Source of the DNA: Ignavibacteria bacterium
GTDB taxonomy: Bacteria > Bacteroidota > Ignavibacteria > Ignavibacteriales > Ignavibacteriaceae
Assembly: GCA_030693705.1 (NCBI GenBank)
Contig: JAUYAB010000078.1
Coordinates: forward strand, 33,068-97,067
Reading direction: 5' to 3'
DNA: 64,000 bases
Shown here: one piece after another, positions 38,029 to 47,801 of the stretch
Layout: the number at the start of each line of letters is the position of its first letter
How positions within the stretch are numbered: the first letter of the stretch is position 1
Program-made: the position numbers and the translations under genes
The notes under the pieces: generated by a model
Told to the model about the DNA's origin: nothing
What the model saw: the letters and a program-made list of their open reading frames with translations, nothing else
Databases searched by the model: none

Positions 38029-39069
38029 TTAAACGACCGCTTTCTCAAGCAGCGTTAAGCTCTGAGTATCAACATCAAGCTCCGCGTTAATTCCAAACGG
38101 CAGCGTAAATTTATTAACAATATGTCCGAACGACAAACCGTAAAGCACCGGAATTTTTAATTGAAATAATCGTTCGCGTAAAACTTCGGATAGAGTAAAA
38201 GAATTTGATATGCCGGATTGATCAGGTTTTGATTCACATTTGCTGAAGACGCCAAGCGCCACTCCGGAGGCGTGTTTGAATTTCCCGGCTTGGATCATTT
38301 GCGTCAACATTCGATCAACACGGTACGGCTCTTCGCCAACTTCTTCTAAAAATATAATTTTTCCTTTTGTATCAATATCGTATTTTGTTCCGATTAACGA
38401 AGCCACGATCGATAAATTTCCGCCAACAAGTTTCCCCCTTGCTTTACCATTACGAATTACAAATGGTTTATATTCACTCTTACCTGCATCTTCTTCAGCG
38501 CCGTACAGTGTTAGTTTTGCTTGCGGATTCATCAGCACATTTTTAAAATTGTTAACACTGAATTCGTTAAAAGTAGAAGTTGCTACCGGACCATGAAAGC
38601 CAACTAATCCTGTCTCAGCATAAATTCCATACAACAAAGCAGTGATATCGCTGTAACCAATGAGTATTTTGGGATTGCGTTTGATTAAATCATAATCAAG
38701 AAAATCTAAAGTTCTCGCGCAGCCGTATCCACCGCGTACACAAACTATGCCGTCAACTTTTTTATTTCCGAACATTTCGTGCAAATCTTCTGCTCGCTCT
38801 CTATCGGTTCCGGCAAAATAACCATAACGTTTTAAAATATTTCTTGCAACAATAACTGAAAATCCTAGAGATGTAATATTTGTTTTTGATTCTTCAAGTT
38901 GGTCTTCTGTAATAAAACCACCGGGAGAAACCAACCCGATTGTATCGCCGGTTTTTAGTCTTTTCGGCTTAATGGTTTTGGTAGAAGATTCAGCAAAGAC
39001 ATCTTTCTGAGACAATAATAAAGAAGCTGAAACTGCTCCAAATGCTGAAAGAAAATTTCTTCGTTTCAT
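38029..39069 (-). CDS. LD-carboxypeptidase (S66 family), exported
   Basis: Serine peptidase of the LdcA/MccF family that removes the terminal D-Ala from muropeptides in peptidoglycan recycling, or cleaves related amides. The start at 39069 gives MKRRNFLSAFGAV, a Tat-like signal with RRNFL; a longer in-frame start (39108) would overlap the upstream gene. The nucleophile lies in ILIGYSDITALLYG, an acid in FLEEVGEEPYRVDRM, and the histidine in LSFGHIVNKFTLPFG. The conserved VRGGYGCARTLDFLD is family-typical. The export signal suggests periplasmic action, unlike cytoplasmic LdcA. Confidence 0.9.
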   Translation of the reverse strand: MKRRNFLSAFGAVSASLLLSQKDVFAESSTKTIKPKRLKTGDTIGLVSPGGFITEDQLEESKTNITSLGFSVIVARNILKRYGYFAGTDRERAEDLHEMFGNKKVDGIVCVRGGYGCARTLDFLDYDLIKRNPKILIGYSDITALLYGIYAETGLVGFHGPVATSTFNEFSVNNFKNVLMNPQAKLTLYGAEEDAGKSEYKPFVIRNGKARGKLVGGNLSIVASLIGTKYDIDTKGKIIFLEEVGEEPYRVDRMLTQMIQAGKFKHASGVALGVFSKCESKPDQSGISNSFTLSEVLRERLFQLKIPVLYGLSFGHIVNKFTLPFGINAELDVDTQSLTLLEKAVV

Positions 39070-39082
39070 AAACAATTCTTCG

Positions 39083-39997
39083 TTACCATTTTTTTCTTTT
39101 CCAGACAAAGGTTAACGCTGCCACCGATACCGACGCAAAGCTCATTATAATCCAAAATGCAAAAGGATGACTGGATAAAGGTATATGAACGTTCATGGAA
39201 AAAGCGCTCACTACAAACGTCGGTACCATGATTCCGATTGTAATTATATTTAATGTTTTCATCAACACGTTTAAGTTGTTGCCAACAATCGAAGCACGCG
39301 CATCCATTAGGCTTGCGAGGATGTTTGAGTAGATATCTGCTTGGCGTAAACACTGACTGTTCTCAATCAGCATATCATCAAGGAATTCAGTTTCTTCTGT
39401 TGTAAACCCGATCTTTGCTGTACTGTTTTTCAACTTAACGAACAGTACGCCGTTTGAACTGATTGAGTTTAAATAATAAACCAAACTTTTTTCAAGCGAA
39501 AACAAATTGATAAGATAACTGTTCTCCATTGCTGCGTTGATTTTTTTTTCGAGTTCATCTGAAATGACATTAATAATTTTCAAATGTTCGAGAAAATGGA
39601 AAATGGAACGATAAATTAATTTCAGCGTCAATTGCTGCAACGAAGTAACTTTTGATAATTGCTTCCCTTCAAACAACGGCAGGTCTTCATCGATTACAAT
39701 AATTAGTTTGTCATTGAAGAGAAACAACCCCGTAGAAGCAACTTTGAAAAAAAATTGTTGTGCGCCTGAATAATTCTGCGGACGTTTATAAATGATGGCG
39801 GTATGACTCGGTTCGAATTCAAGTCTTGAAAGCTCATCTGGATCAGAAGCTGAGTTTAGCGTGTGTTCATCGAGCTTAAACTCATCAACAAGAAATCTTT
39901 TTTCTTTTTCGTCCGGACTAATAAAAACGTAAATCGGGCTCTGCTCGGAAGCCGTTTCAACAATTTTATTTTCAATTATTGAGTATCGTTTCAGCAT
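39083..39997 (-). CDS. Divergent CorA-family transporter with FSMN in place of YGMN
   Basis: A 304-residue CorA-like protein with a cytoplasmic domain, long helices and two C-terminal membrane segments. The signature tripeptide reads FSMNV (just after TFVVSA), so the invariant Gly of YGMN is Ser. The C-terminus has the basic RKKW tail. The loop between helices is short. Relatives with SMN or altered signatures are known and may have other ion preferences. It lies between LD-carboxypeptidase and lysA genes on one strand. Transport activity is inferred from family only. Confidence 0.85.
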   Translation of the reverse strand: MLKRYSIIENKIVETASEQSPIYVFISPDEKEKRFLVDEFKLDEHTLNSASDPDELSRLEFEPSHTAIIYKRPQNYSGAQQFFFKVASTGLFLFNDKLIIVIDEDLPLFEGKQLSKVTSLQQLTLKLIYRSIFHFLEHLKIINVISDELEKKINAAMENSYLINLFSLEKSLVYYLNSISSNGVLFVKLKNSTAKIGFTTEETEFLDDMLIENSQCLRQADIYSNILASLMDARASIVGNNLNVLMKTLNIITIGIMVPTFVVSAFSMNVHIPLSSHPFAFWIIMSFASVSVAALTFVWKRKKW

Positions 39998-40027
39998 AAT
40001 GCCTCACATGGATTAATGAGTAACTGA

Positions 40028-41296
40028 TTATTTTAGTGCTTCTTGTTCATCAAAAAGTAAATGATCAAATGTCTCTCTACCTCGAATAACAGAAATTTTA
40101 TTTCCGTCAACCAATATTTCCGCTGGTCTTCTTCGTGCGTTATAGTTTGAAGCCATCACCATTCCATAAGCGCCGGCTGACATTATCGCAAGCAAATCTC
40201 CATGTTCGCTTTTTTGTATGTTTCTTTTTTTTGCAAGAAAATCTCCACTTTCACAAACGGGTCCAACAACATCGGCTGTAATTTTTTCTTTCGTTGCATC
40301 TACTTTAATAGGCTGAATGTGGTGATATGCGCCGTAAATACTTGGGCGCAGAAGGTCGGTCATCGCTGCATCAACAACCACAAAGTTTTTATTTTGATTT
40401 TTTTTTGTGTACAAAACTTCGGTAACAAGAATTCCTGCGTTTGCCGTTAGGTATCTTCCCGGTTCAAAAATGATTTCGCAATTTAAACTTTTTAAGATCG
40501 GAAGAATCGCTGCAGCATATTCCTTTATCGAAAAAGTTTTTTCATCTTTATATTGAATTCCTATTCCCCCGCCGATGTCAAAGTGTTTTAATTCAATTCC
40601 TTCTTTTTTTAGAATAAAGAAAAGATTGGCAAGCTTTTCGACCGCTTCAACAAAGGGGGAAATGCTCGTAATTTGTGAGCCGATGTGCATATCAATTCCG
40701 GTGAATTTAATATTCTTTAATTCATTTTGCATCCGGAAAATTCTTAGAGCCGTTTCTCTATCAACACCAAATTTGTTTTCCGAAAGTCCGGTGGAAATGT
40801 AGGGATGTGTCTTGGCATCAACATCGGGATTAACGCGGATTGCAACCCGCGCAACCTTGTTCATCGAGGCGGCAATTTCGTTTATCAAATAAATTTCTTC
40901 TTCCGATTCCGCTTTGATCATCAAAACATCATGCTCGAGACCAAGTTTTATTTCGTTCTTCGTTTTTCCGACGCTCGTTAAAATTAGGTTTCCCGGTTTA
41001 GCTCCGGCTTTTAACGCGCGGTAAAGTTCACCTTCGGAGTTTACATCAACACCACTGCCAAGTTGCAAAAAAGTTTTTATTACGCTCAAGTTGAAATTAG
41101 ATTTTGCAGCGTAAAATATTTTATGCGGAATTTCGTGGAAGGCATCATCAAATTCTTTGTATGCGGTTTCAAAGTATTTTTTGCTGTAAATGTACGTTGG
41201 CGTTCCGGTCTGCCGAACGATATCGGTAATTGAGACTTCTTCACAGTGAAGCTGATTATCTTTATAAGTAAAACACGTTGAAGGGAAAAACTGCAT
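40028..41296 (-). CDS. lysA: Diaminopimelate decarboxylase
   Basis: PLP-dependent decarboxylase that converts meso-diaminopimelate to lysine, the last step of the pathway. The 422-residue length is typical. The PLP lysine lies in HKIFYAAKSNFNLSVI, the phosphate-binding GGGIGIQYKD in the barrel, and the active-site cysteine in GPVCESGDFLAK followed by GAYGMVMASNYN. Dimer-interface residues are conserved. It heads a minus-strand run with the divergent CorA gene. Confidence 0.96.
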   Translation of the reverse strand: MQFFPSTCFTYKDNQLHCEEVSITDIVRQTGTPTYIYSKKYFETAYKEFDDAFHEIPHKIFYAAKSNFNLSVIKTFLQLGSGVDVNSEGELYRALKAGAKPGNLILTSVGKTKNEIKLGLEHDVLMIKAESEEEIYLINEIAASMNKVARVAIRVNPDVDAKTHPYISTGLSENKFGVDRETALRIFRMQNELKNIKFTGIDMHIGSQITSISPFVEAVEKLANLFFILKKEGIELKHFDIGGGIGIQYKDEKTFSIKEYAAAILPILKSLNCEIIFEPGRYLTANAGILVTEVLYTKKNQNKNFVVVDAAMTDLLRPSIYGAYHHIQPIKVDATKEKITADVVGPVCESGDFLAKKRNIQKSEHGDLLAIMSAGAYGMVMASNYNARRRPAEILVDGNKISVIRGRETFDHLLFDEQEALK

Positions 41297-41388
41297 TATT
41301 CTTTTTTTTAATTTTCGTTTTTAGTGATATTTCTTTCGTAAATATAATGTTTTTCTCTACTTTAGCTGCCAAATATTTCGCTGAAAGA

Positions 41389-42228
41389 ATGAAAACAATT
41401 CTTATTTTTTTGTTTTTTATTTCCTCACTGCTGCCACAAGACAGTCTTCGCACCGATTCCTCTAAAATAAATTATTACAAACTCTCCTTTATTGGCGCTG
41501 CAACTCTCGGCGGTTTCATTTATGGACAAGCGTTTCAGAAAAACCTTTGGTGGAAAGGAGAAAAAAGTTCCTTCCATTTTAATTGGAAAGAGGATTGGGC
41601 TTATGCGCTCGGTGCCGATAAATTCGGTCATTTTTATTTTCCGATGCTAGCGGCAAACATTTATGCAGATGCTTTTGTATGGAGCGGCATAAAAAAAGAT
41701 CAAAGCTTGCTTTACGGTGGAATTACAGCATTAACCTATCAAACGTTCACGGAAATAAAGGATGGTTTTTCCAAACAATGGGGGTTTAGCTGGGGCGATT
41801 TTTCGGCAAATGTTTTCGGCGCTACATACCCGTTTCTTCAATACAAATATCCGCAGTTAAAAAATTTTAACATGAAGATCAGCTTCTTTCCCTCCGAGCG
41901 CTTCAAACACGGTTCAAACAAAGTCATATTTGATGATTATGAAAGCACGTACTACTGGCTTAGTCTTTCAATTTCAAATTATCTGCCGGAAGAAGTAAGA
42001 AAGTATTATCCAGATTTATTGAACGTTGCTGTTGGACATTCAGTGAAAGGATTTGATACAAACTCCCGCCACCGAGAAATTTATTTCGCCTTCGATCTTA
42101 ATATTGATAAGCTTCCTGGAAATTCTTCGTTCTTAAAATTCATAAAAAAATATTTGAACTTTTACCATTTCCCGATGCCCGCCGTAAAAATTTACCCGGA
42201 TGTTGTCTGGTATGGATTGAAGTTTTAA
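41389..42228 (+). CDS. DUF2279-family exported protein
   Basis: A 279-residue protein with a short N-terminal signal (MKTILIFLFFISSLLP). The conserved core includes WWKGEKSSFHFNWKEDWAYA, ADKFGHFYFP and EIKDGFSKQWGFSWGDFSAN, typical of DUF2279 proteins in the Bacteroidota group. Family function is unknown; an outer-membrane or periplasmic location is likely. The frame is open back to 41278, overlapping lysA, but the ATG at 41389 follows GAAAG and begins the signal peptide. Confidence 0.8.
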   Translation: MKTILIFLFFISSLLPQDSLRTDSSKINYYKLSFIGAATLGGFIYGQAFQKNLWWKGEKSSFHFNWKEDWAYALGADKFGHFYFPMLAANIYADAFVWSGIKKDQSLLYGGITALTYQTFTEIKDGFSKQWGFSWGDFSANVFGATYPFLQYKYPQLKNFNMKISFFPSERFKHGSNKVIFDDYESTYYWLSLSISNYLPEEVRKYYPDLLNVAVGHSVKGFDTNSRHREIYFAFDLNIDKLPGNSSFLKFIKKYLNFYHFPMPAVKIYPDVVWYGLKF

Positions 42229-42269
42229 ATAGTCTTATTATTTAGAAGAAACAAAAAGAGATTTTACTT

Positions 42270-42449
42270 ATGAATGAAATTATTTTTATAATCGAAGAAT
42301 CAGTTGATGGTGGTTTTGAAGCCAAGGCGTTAGGAGAATCAATATTTACTGAAGCGGAAACAATCGAAGAGTTGAAAAATAATATTAAGGAAGCTGTCTT
42401 TTGTCATTTTGAAGAAGAACAGTCTCCGAAAATCATTCACCTCCAATAA
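42270..42449 (+). CDS. Small HicB-like protein without a partner
   Basis: A 59-residue protein starting MNEIIFIIEESVDGGFEAKA, with SIFTEAETIEELKNNIKEAV in the middle. This beta-beta-beta-alpha pattern matches the partial RNase H fold of HicB antitoxins and the many solitary HicB-like proteins. There is no HicA (double-stranded RNA-binding-like) toxin gene next to it: leuS follows 133 bases later. It may be an orphan regulator or remnant. Confidence 0.7.
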   Translation: MNEIIFIIEESVDGGFEAKALGESIFTEAETIEELKNNIKEAVFCHFEEEQSPKIIHLQ

Positions 42450-42582
42450 ATCAAAGATAACTTCTTAAAAGACTCTTAAATTAACCTCATTTCGACCTTC
42501 CATCTCGTTTGAATTCCCTCCGTTTTTCGGTAAATTTGCTCACAATTAATTTCAAATTCCAAACTCCTAATTAAAGAATTGT

Positions 42583-45048
42583 ATGAAATATCCTTTTGCA
42601 GAAATTGAAACCAAATGGCGAAGCTATTGGGAAAAGAACAAGGTTTATAAAACAGATTTTTCTAAAACTGAAAATAAACTTTACACACTCGTAATGTTTA
42701 TTTATCCCAGCGGCGCAAAGTTGCATTGTGGACATTGGTACAATTATGGTCCAACCGATAGCTGGGCGCGGTACAAAAAATTAAAAGGCTTCAATGTTTT
42801 TGAACCGATGGGTTATGATGCGTTTGGGCTCCCGGCAGAAAATTTTGCGATCAAAACCGGAATACATCCGCACGACAGCACAATGAAAAATATTGCAGAC
42901 ATTCGTTCACAGTTGAAAAATATGGGCTGCATGTACGACTGGGATGCCGAACTGATGACTTGCGTTCCCGAATATTATAAATGGAATCAATGGCTCTTCA
43001 TTCAACTTTATAAAAAGGGATTAGCCTATAGAAAAAATGCGCCGGTAAATTGGTGCACATCGTGCAACACGGTTTTAGCAAATGAGCAAGTCCTTTCCGA
43101 CGGCACTTGCGAACGGTGCGGCTCGCAGGTGATTCAGAAAAATCTTACACAATGGTTTTTCAAAATAACTGAATATGCGGAAGAACTTCTACAAGGACTG
43201 GAAACCATCCACTGGCCCGAAAAAACAAAATTGATGCAAAGAAATTGGATCGGTAAAAGTGTCGGCGCTGAAATTCATTTTAAAGTTGAAAATAGTGGTG
43301 AGACAATTTCGGTTTTTACAACTCGTCCCGATACGTTGTTTGGCGTAACTTATGTCGTCCTTGCGCCGGAACATTCTTTAGTCGATAAACTCGTTACTTC
43401 TGAAAACAAAAAAGCGGTTGACGACTATCGTGATCAAACGAGAAAATTAACGGAGATTGAAAGAACTTCAACAGTAAAAGAAAAAACCGGAGTACCAACC
43501 GGAGCGTATGCAATTAATCCGGTGAATGGAGAGCGTATCCCCATCTGGATTGCCGATTACGCACTGCTCACCTACGGAACAGGCTGTGTTATGGCGGTTC
43601 CTGCTCATGATGAAAGAGATTTTGAGTTTGCGACAAAGTTCTCGTTGCCGATCCGCAAAGTAATTTTGCAAGACGGAACAAACGAAAGTGATGAATTAAA
43701 AGAAGCCTTCACCGAAACCGGAACAATGGTAAACTCAGGCCAATTTAACGGTTTGCGTTCGGATGAAGGGAAACAAAAAGTTATAGAATATCTCGAAGCA
43801 AATGATTATGGAAGAAGAAAAATCAATTTCCGCTTACGCGATTGGCTGATCTCCCGCCAAAGATATTGGGGAACGCCGATCCCGGTAATTCATTGCGATA
43901 ATTGCGGTGAAGTTTTAGTAGAAGAAAAAGATTTACCGGTTGAACTTCCATACGATGTTGATTTCAAAAGCCAGGGAGTTTCTCCTCTTGCACGAAATGA
44001 AAAATTCATCAATATTAAATGTCCGAAGTGCGGCGCGGATGCAAAACGCGAAGCCGATACGATGGATACGTTTGTTGATTCTTCATGGTATTATTTCCGT
44101 TACCTCAATCCGAATTTTTCAGAAGGAATTTTTGATAAAGAATTGACGGACAAGTTTGTCCCGGTTGATATGTACGTTGGCGGTGCGGAACATGCAACGA
44201 TGCATCTTTTGTACGCTCGCTTCATCCACAAATTTATCCGCGATCTTGGATTAACAAATTCCGATGAGCCGTTCCAAACGCTTGTTCATCAAGGAACGAT
44301 TACAAACTCAGGCGCAAAGATGTCCAAGTCAAAGGGAAATGTTGTTAACCCCGACGACTTTACCAAAAATGTCGGCAACGATGTTTTCCGTTTGTACTTA
44401 ATGTTCATGGGACCGTTTGAACAAGGCGGCGACTGGAGCGATAAAGGAATCGCCGGAACGGAAAGATTTGTCCAGCGGGTGTATGATCTGTTTACCAATC
44501 ATGCAAATATTGTAAAAGAAATTTTTGCTAAACCAAAATATGATCTAACAGTTTTGATTGATGCGGAAAAAAATATTTATAGAAAGATCAATCAAACTAT
44601 CGCAAAGTATGACGGAGAGCTAAATCATTTCCGGTTTAATACCGCCATTGCAAGTTTAATGGAATTGATAAACGAATTAAAAACTTTGTCGGCTTGTGGA
44701 AAAGAAATTCAAGTTTACACATTGGAACGGTTAGCGATTCTGCTTGCGGCAATAGCGCCGCATTTGGCAGAAGAATGTTGGCAGATAATTGGGAAAGAAA
44801 AAACGATTTTTGAAAACCCCGTTTGGTTTGATGCCGACAAAGACGCATTGACGGAAGATGTTGCAAATATCGCGGTACAAATAAGCGGTAAACTACGCGC
44901 GACAATCCAAGTTCCAATGAACAGCGAAGAAGCTGTGGTGAAAGCAGTAGCTTTAACGGATGAACGCGTTGCCAGATGGATTGAAGGAAAAACGGTTGTT
45001 AAAGAAATTTTCGTGAAGAACAAAATTTTTAATGTTGTGGTGAGATAA
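42583..45048 (+). CDS. leuS: Leucyl-tRNA synthetase
   Basis: Class I aminoacyl-tRNA synthetase charging tRNA-Leu. The 821-residue protein has the HIGH-equivalent PSGAKLHCGHWYNYG near residue 45, the CP1 editing domain (TTRPDTLFGVTYVVLAPEH; GTGCVMAVPAHDERDFEF), zinc-type Cys clusters (CTSCNTVLANEQV, CERCG) and the KMSKS loop GAKMSKSKGNVV. A C-terminal anticodon-binding and tail region ends the protein. A hairpin follows the stop codon (45051-45076). Confidence 0.97.
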   Translation: MKYPFAEIETKWRSYWEKNKVYKTDFSKTENKLYTLVMFIYPSGAKLHCGHWYNYGPTDSWARYKKLKGFNVFEPMGYDAFGLPAENFAIKTGIHPHDSTMKNIADIRSQLKNMGCMYDWDAELMTCVPEYYKWNQWLFIQLYKKGLAYRKNAPVNWCTSCNTVLANEQVLSDGTCERCGSQVIQKNLTQWFFKITEYAEELLQGLETIHWPEKTKLMQRNWIGKSVGAEIHFKVENSGETISVFTTRPDTLFGVTYVVLAPEHSLVDKLVTSENKKAVDDYRDQTRKLTEIERTSTVKEKTGVPTGAYAINPVNGERIPIWIADYALLTYGTGCVMAVPAHDERDFEFATKFSLPIRKVILQDGTNESDELKEAFTETGTMVNSGQFNGLRSDEGKQKVIEYLEANDYGRRKINFRLRDWLISRQRYWGTPIPVIHCDNCGEVLVEEKDLPVELPYDVDFKSQGVSPLARNEKFINIKCPKCGADAKREADTMDTFVDSSWYYFRYLNPNFSEGIFDKELTDKFVPVDMYVGGAEHATMHLLYARFIHKFIRDLGLTNSDEPFQTLVHQGTITNSGAKMSKSKGNVVNPDDFTKNVGNDVFRLYLMFMGPFEQGGDWSDKGIAGTERFVQRVYDLFTNHANIVKEIFAKPKYDLTVLIDAEKNIYRKINQTIAKYDGELNHFRFNTAIASLMELINELKTLSACGKEIQVYTLERLAILLAAIAPHLAEECWQIIGKEKTIFENPVWFDADKDALTEDVANIAVQISGKLRATIQVPMNSEEAVVKAVALTDERVARWIEGKTVVKEIFVKNKIFNVVVR

Positions 45049-45050
45049 AC

Positions 45051-45076
45051 CTTTGCGGCAAAATTTTACCGCAAAG
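45051..45076 (+). terminator. Hairpin after leuS
   Basis: CTTTGCGG and CCGCAAAG form an 8-bp perfect stem around a 10-base loop, 2 bases after the leuS stop. There is no strong T-tract, so it may be an RNA-stabilising element and not a true terminator. Similar CCGCAAAGAC sequence recurs at about 55743. Confidence 0.5.
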
Positions 45077-45154
45077 ACGCTGAGGAATTAAAAGAAAACA
45101 AATATTAGCCATGAAACTTATTTGTGAGTCATTTTTGACAGAACGAAAAAAATA

Positions 45155-46186
45155 ATGAGTCGTTTGCAAAATATCGTAATAGCTGATTTATTAATAAAGA
45201 TTAAACAAATTATTAATGCTTCCCGCTCTAAGTTGGCACAAACCATAAATAGCGAACTAATTCAAACTTATTGGGAAATAGGAAAAGCGATTATAGAAAA
45301 AGAAAGAACAAATAATTTTGATAATAAATCCAGCCGGCAAATTATTTTAGAGTTATCCAAACAATTATCAAAAGAATTAGGAAAAGGATTTTCTCGTTCA
45401 AATCTTTTTTACATGAGGAACTTTTACCTCTATTTCCCTAATGTCCAGACGGTGTCTGGACAATTAACTTGGTCCCATTATTGCGAACTTTTGGTTGTTA
45501 CTGATGAGAACAAGCGATCTTTCTATGAAAAAGAAACCAGTAATTCTCATTGGTCAGTGCGTGAATTAAAAAGGCAAATCGCAAGTTCGTTGTTTGAACG
45601 ACTTCTCCTTTCCGAAGGAAAACCAAATAAGGAAAAAGTTCTGAAATTAGCACGAGAAGGACAGATTGTTCTTAATCCTTCAGACCTTATTAAAGACCCT
45701 TATGTTTTTGAATTTTTAGGGATTCCGGAGAACAAACCGATTTTGGAAAAAGATTTGGAATTAAAACTAATCCGACACATCGAAGATTTTCTTTTGGAAC
45801 TTGGAAAAGGTTTTATGTTTGTTGGTTCGCAATTTCGAATTACCTTAAACAACGTACATCATTATATTGATTTGGTCTTTTATAATAAAATTTTGAAAGC
45901 TTATATTTTAATCGACTTAAAAACAGAAAAGTTTCAAGCTGATAATGTTGGTCAAATGAACATGTATCTCAATTATTTCAAAACTGAAATTAATGATGAA
46001 GAAGATATCGAACCAATTGGAATTATTCTGTGCACCGAAAAAGATGAAGTAGTTGCTGAATATGCTCTTGGTGGACTAACAAATCAAATTTTTGCATCGA
46101 AGTACGTTTATTACTTACCTGATAAAGAAATTTTAATTAAGGAAGTTGAAAGATTTTTAATAGAAGAAAAATTAACAAAACAATAG
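45155..46186 (+). CDS. YhcG/DUF1016-type PD-(D/E)XK nuclease
   Basis: A 343-residue protein of the DUF1016 group. An N-terminal helical domain (INSELIQTYWEIGKAIIEKE; FSRSNLFYMRNFYLYFP) is followed by a nuclease-like C-terminal domain with IDLVFYNKILKAYILIDLKT, which holds the D and D-x-K of PD-(D/E)XK enzymes. Such proteins are often found in accessory regions and near restriction or defence genes. Here it stands between leuS and serS, which looks like an insertion into core chromosome. Activity has not been shown for most members. Confidence 0.85.
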   Translation: MSRLQNIVIADLLIKIKQIINASRSKLAQTINSELIQTYWEIGKAIIEKERTNNFDNKSSRQIILELSKQLSKELGKGFSRSNLFYMRNFYLYFPNVQTVSGQLTWSHYCELLVVTDENKRSFYEKETSNSHWSVRELKRQIASSLFERLLLSEGKPNKEKVLKLAREGQIVLNPSDLIKDPYVFEFLGIPENKPILEKDLELKLIRHIEDFLLELGKGFMFVGSQFRITLNNVHHYIDLVFYNKILKAYILIDLKTEKFQADNVGQMNMYLNYFKTEINDEEDIEPIGIILCTEKDEVVAEYALGGLTNQIFASKYVYYLPDKEILIKEVERFLIEEKLTKQ

Positions 46187-46212
46187 TCCCGTCGGGATAA
46201 AAAAGGAAATAA

Positions 46213-47490
46213 ATGTTAGACATAAAACTTATTCGTGAAAATCCGGAGCTTGTCCGCCAAGGACTGTTAAACAAAAATGCTAAAGATATCGTTGATGATA
46301 TTTTGGCAACTGACGAAGAACGCCGGTCACTGATTTTAAAGACTGACGAACTCAAAGCAAAACGGAATCAAGCCTCTGTACAAATTCCGCAAATGAAAAA
46401 AGCCGGACAGGATACTTCCGCTGTGTTTGCTGAGATGAAATTAGTCGGCGACCAAATTGCTCAGTTCGATTTTCAGCTTAGAGAGATTGAAGAAAAAATT
46501 GAAACGATTCTTCGACACACACCAAATTTATCGCACGCCTCTGTCCCGGTTGGAAAGACCGCCGAAGAAAACGTTGAAACAAAACAATGGCTGCCCGATG
46601 GTTTTTCTTTTCAAAACGATTTTAAAGTTTTAGACCACATCGAACTCGGAAAGAAATTAAAAATTTTAGATTTTGAACGGGGAACAAAAATATCCGGTTC
46701 GGGATTCCCGTTGTACATCGGCAAGGGGGCAACACTCGAACGCGCATTAATCAATTTTATGCTCGACTACCATTTACAGCATCACGGTTACACCGAAGTG
46801 ATGCCGCCGATATTGGTTAATCGCGAATCAATGAAAGGAACCGGACAAATTCCAAAGATGGAAGAAGATATGTATTTTGTTGAGAAAGACGGGTTGTACC
46901 CGATTCCAACTGCTGAGGTTCCAATTACCAATATTCACCGTGATGAAATATTAAGCGAAAAAGAATTGCCGATAAAATATGTCGGTTATTCACCTTGCTT
47001 CAGACGCGAAGCGGGAAGTTACGGGAAAGATTCAAAAGGATTTTTGCGCGTACATCAATTTAATAAAGTTGAAATGGTAAAATTTGTAAAACCGGAAACT
47101 TCTTACGACGAATTGGAGTTATTAGTAAAGGATGCTGAAGATATTTTGCACGAATTAAACGTTCCTTACCGTCTGCTTTTACTGTGTACGGGCGATTTAA
47201 GTTTTTCCGCCGCAAAATGTTACGATATCGAAACATGGTCTCCGGCAGAAAACAAATGGTTGGAAGCTTCGTCATGCAGTAATTTTGAAGCATTCCAGGC
47301 GCGTCGTGCAAACATCCGATTCAGAAATGAAACGACGAAGAAACCTGAATTCTTGCACACGCTGAACGGCAGCGGTCTTGCAACAAGCCGTTTGATGGTT
47401 TCTATTTTAGAAAACAATCAAACTCCGGAAGGAAAAATTGTTGTTCCAAAAGTTTTACAAAAGTACACGGGATTTGAGATAATAGATTAG
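46213..47490 (+). CDS. serS: Seryl-tRNA synthetase
   Basis: Class II synthetase charging tRNA-Ser and tRNA-Sec. The 425-residue protein has the N-terminal tRNA-binding coiled coil (about residues 30-100), motif 2 FRREAGSYGKDSKGFLRVHQ, the serine-binding ASSCSNFEAFQARR, and motif 3 LNGSGLATSRLMVSILEN. It follows the DUF1016 gene by 26 bases. Confidence 0.97.
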   Translation: MLDIKLIRENPELVRQGLLNKNAKDIVDDILATDEERRSLILKTDELKAKRNQASVQIPQMKKAGQDTSAVFAEMKLVGDQIAQFDFQLREIEEKIETILRHTPNLSHASVPVGKTAEENVETKQWLPDGFSFQNDFKVLDHIELGKKLKILDFERGTKISGSGFPLYIGKGATLERALINFMLDYHLQHHGYTEVMPPILVNRESMKGTGQIPKMEEDMYFVEKDGLYPIPTAEVPITNIHRDEILSEKELPIKYVGYSPCFRREAGSYGKDSKGFLRVHQFNKVEMVKFVKPETSYDELELLVKDAEDILHELNVPYRLLLLCTGDLSFSAAKCYDIETWSPAENKWLEASSCSNFEAFQARRANIRFRNETTKKPEFLHTLNGSGLATSRLMVSILENNQTPEGKIVVPKVLQKYTGFEIID

Positions 47491-47516
47491 TTTGCCAACA
47501 AGGATAATAACGTGAA

Positions 47517-47801
47517 ATGACAAAGCATATTTTTGATATTGAAAAGAAAAAGCTCATCAAAGATTACGCTTATCTTTTGTGGTGGGTAAAAGAAAGCGAT
47601 AAAGAAAAAATAAATGAAGAAGCGCTTGTTGAACTAATCTTGAATGATGGTGATTGGAAAGGGGTGCAGCGATTATTGGCTCTTTTAGGAATAAAAAAAG
47701 TTCGCGAAATCTTTTTTAAACAAACTTCGGGATTGCGCTGTAATTACCGGAAGCAAACAAAACATTTTTTTACTCTCTATTTTGAAAACCATGTTTCATA
47801 A
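47517..47801 (+). CDS. Probable antitoxin partner of the AbiEii-like gene (DUF6922-like)
   Basis: A 94-residue protein beginning MTKHIFDIEKKKLIKDYAYL, with LWWVKE and a C-terminal half reading GDWKGVQRLLALLGIKKVRE. It resembles small DUF6922-type proteins that precede AbiEii nucleotidyltransferases, a recollection and not verified. The next gene starts inside its 3' end. Its role as antitoxin or transcription factor of the pair is inferred from this arrangement. Confidence 0.65.
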   Translation: MTKHIFDIEKKKLIKDYAYLLWWVKESDKEKINEEALVELILNDGDWKGVQRLLALLGIKKVREIFFKQTSGLRCNYRKQTKHFFTLYFENHVS

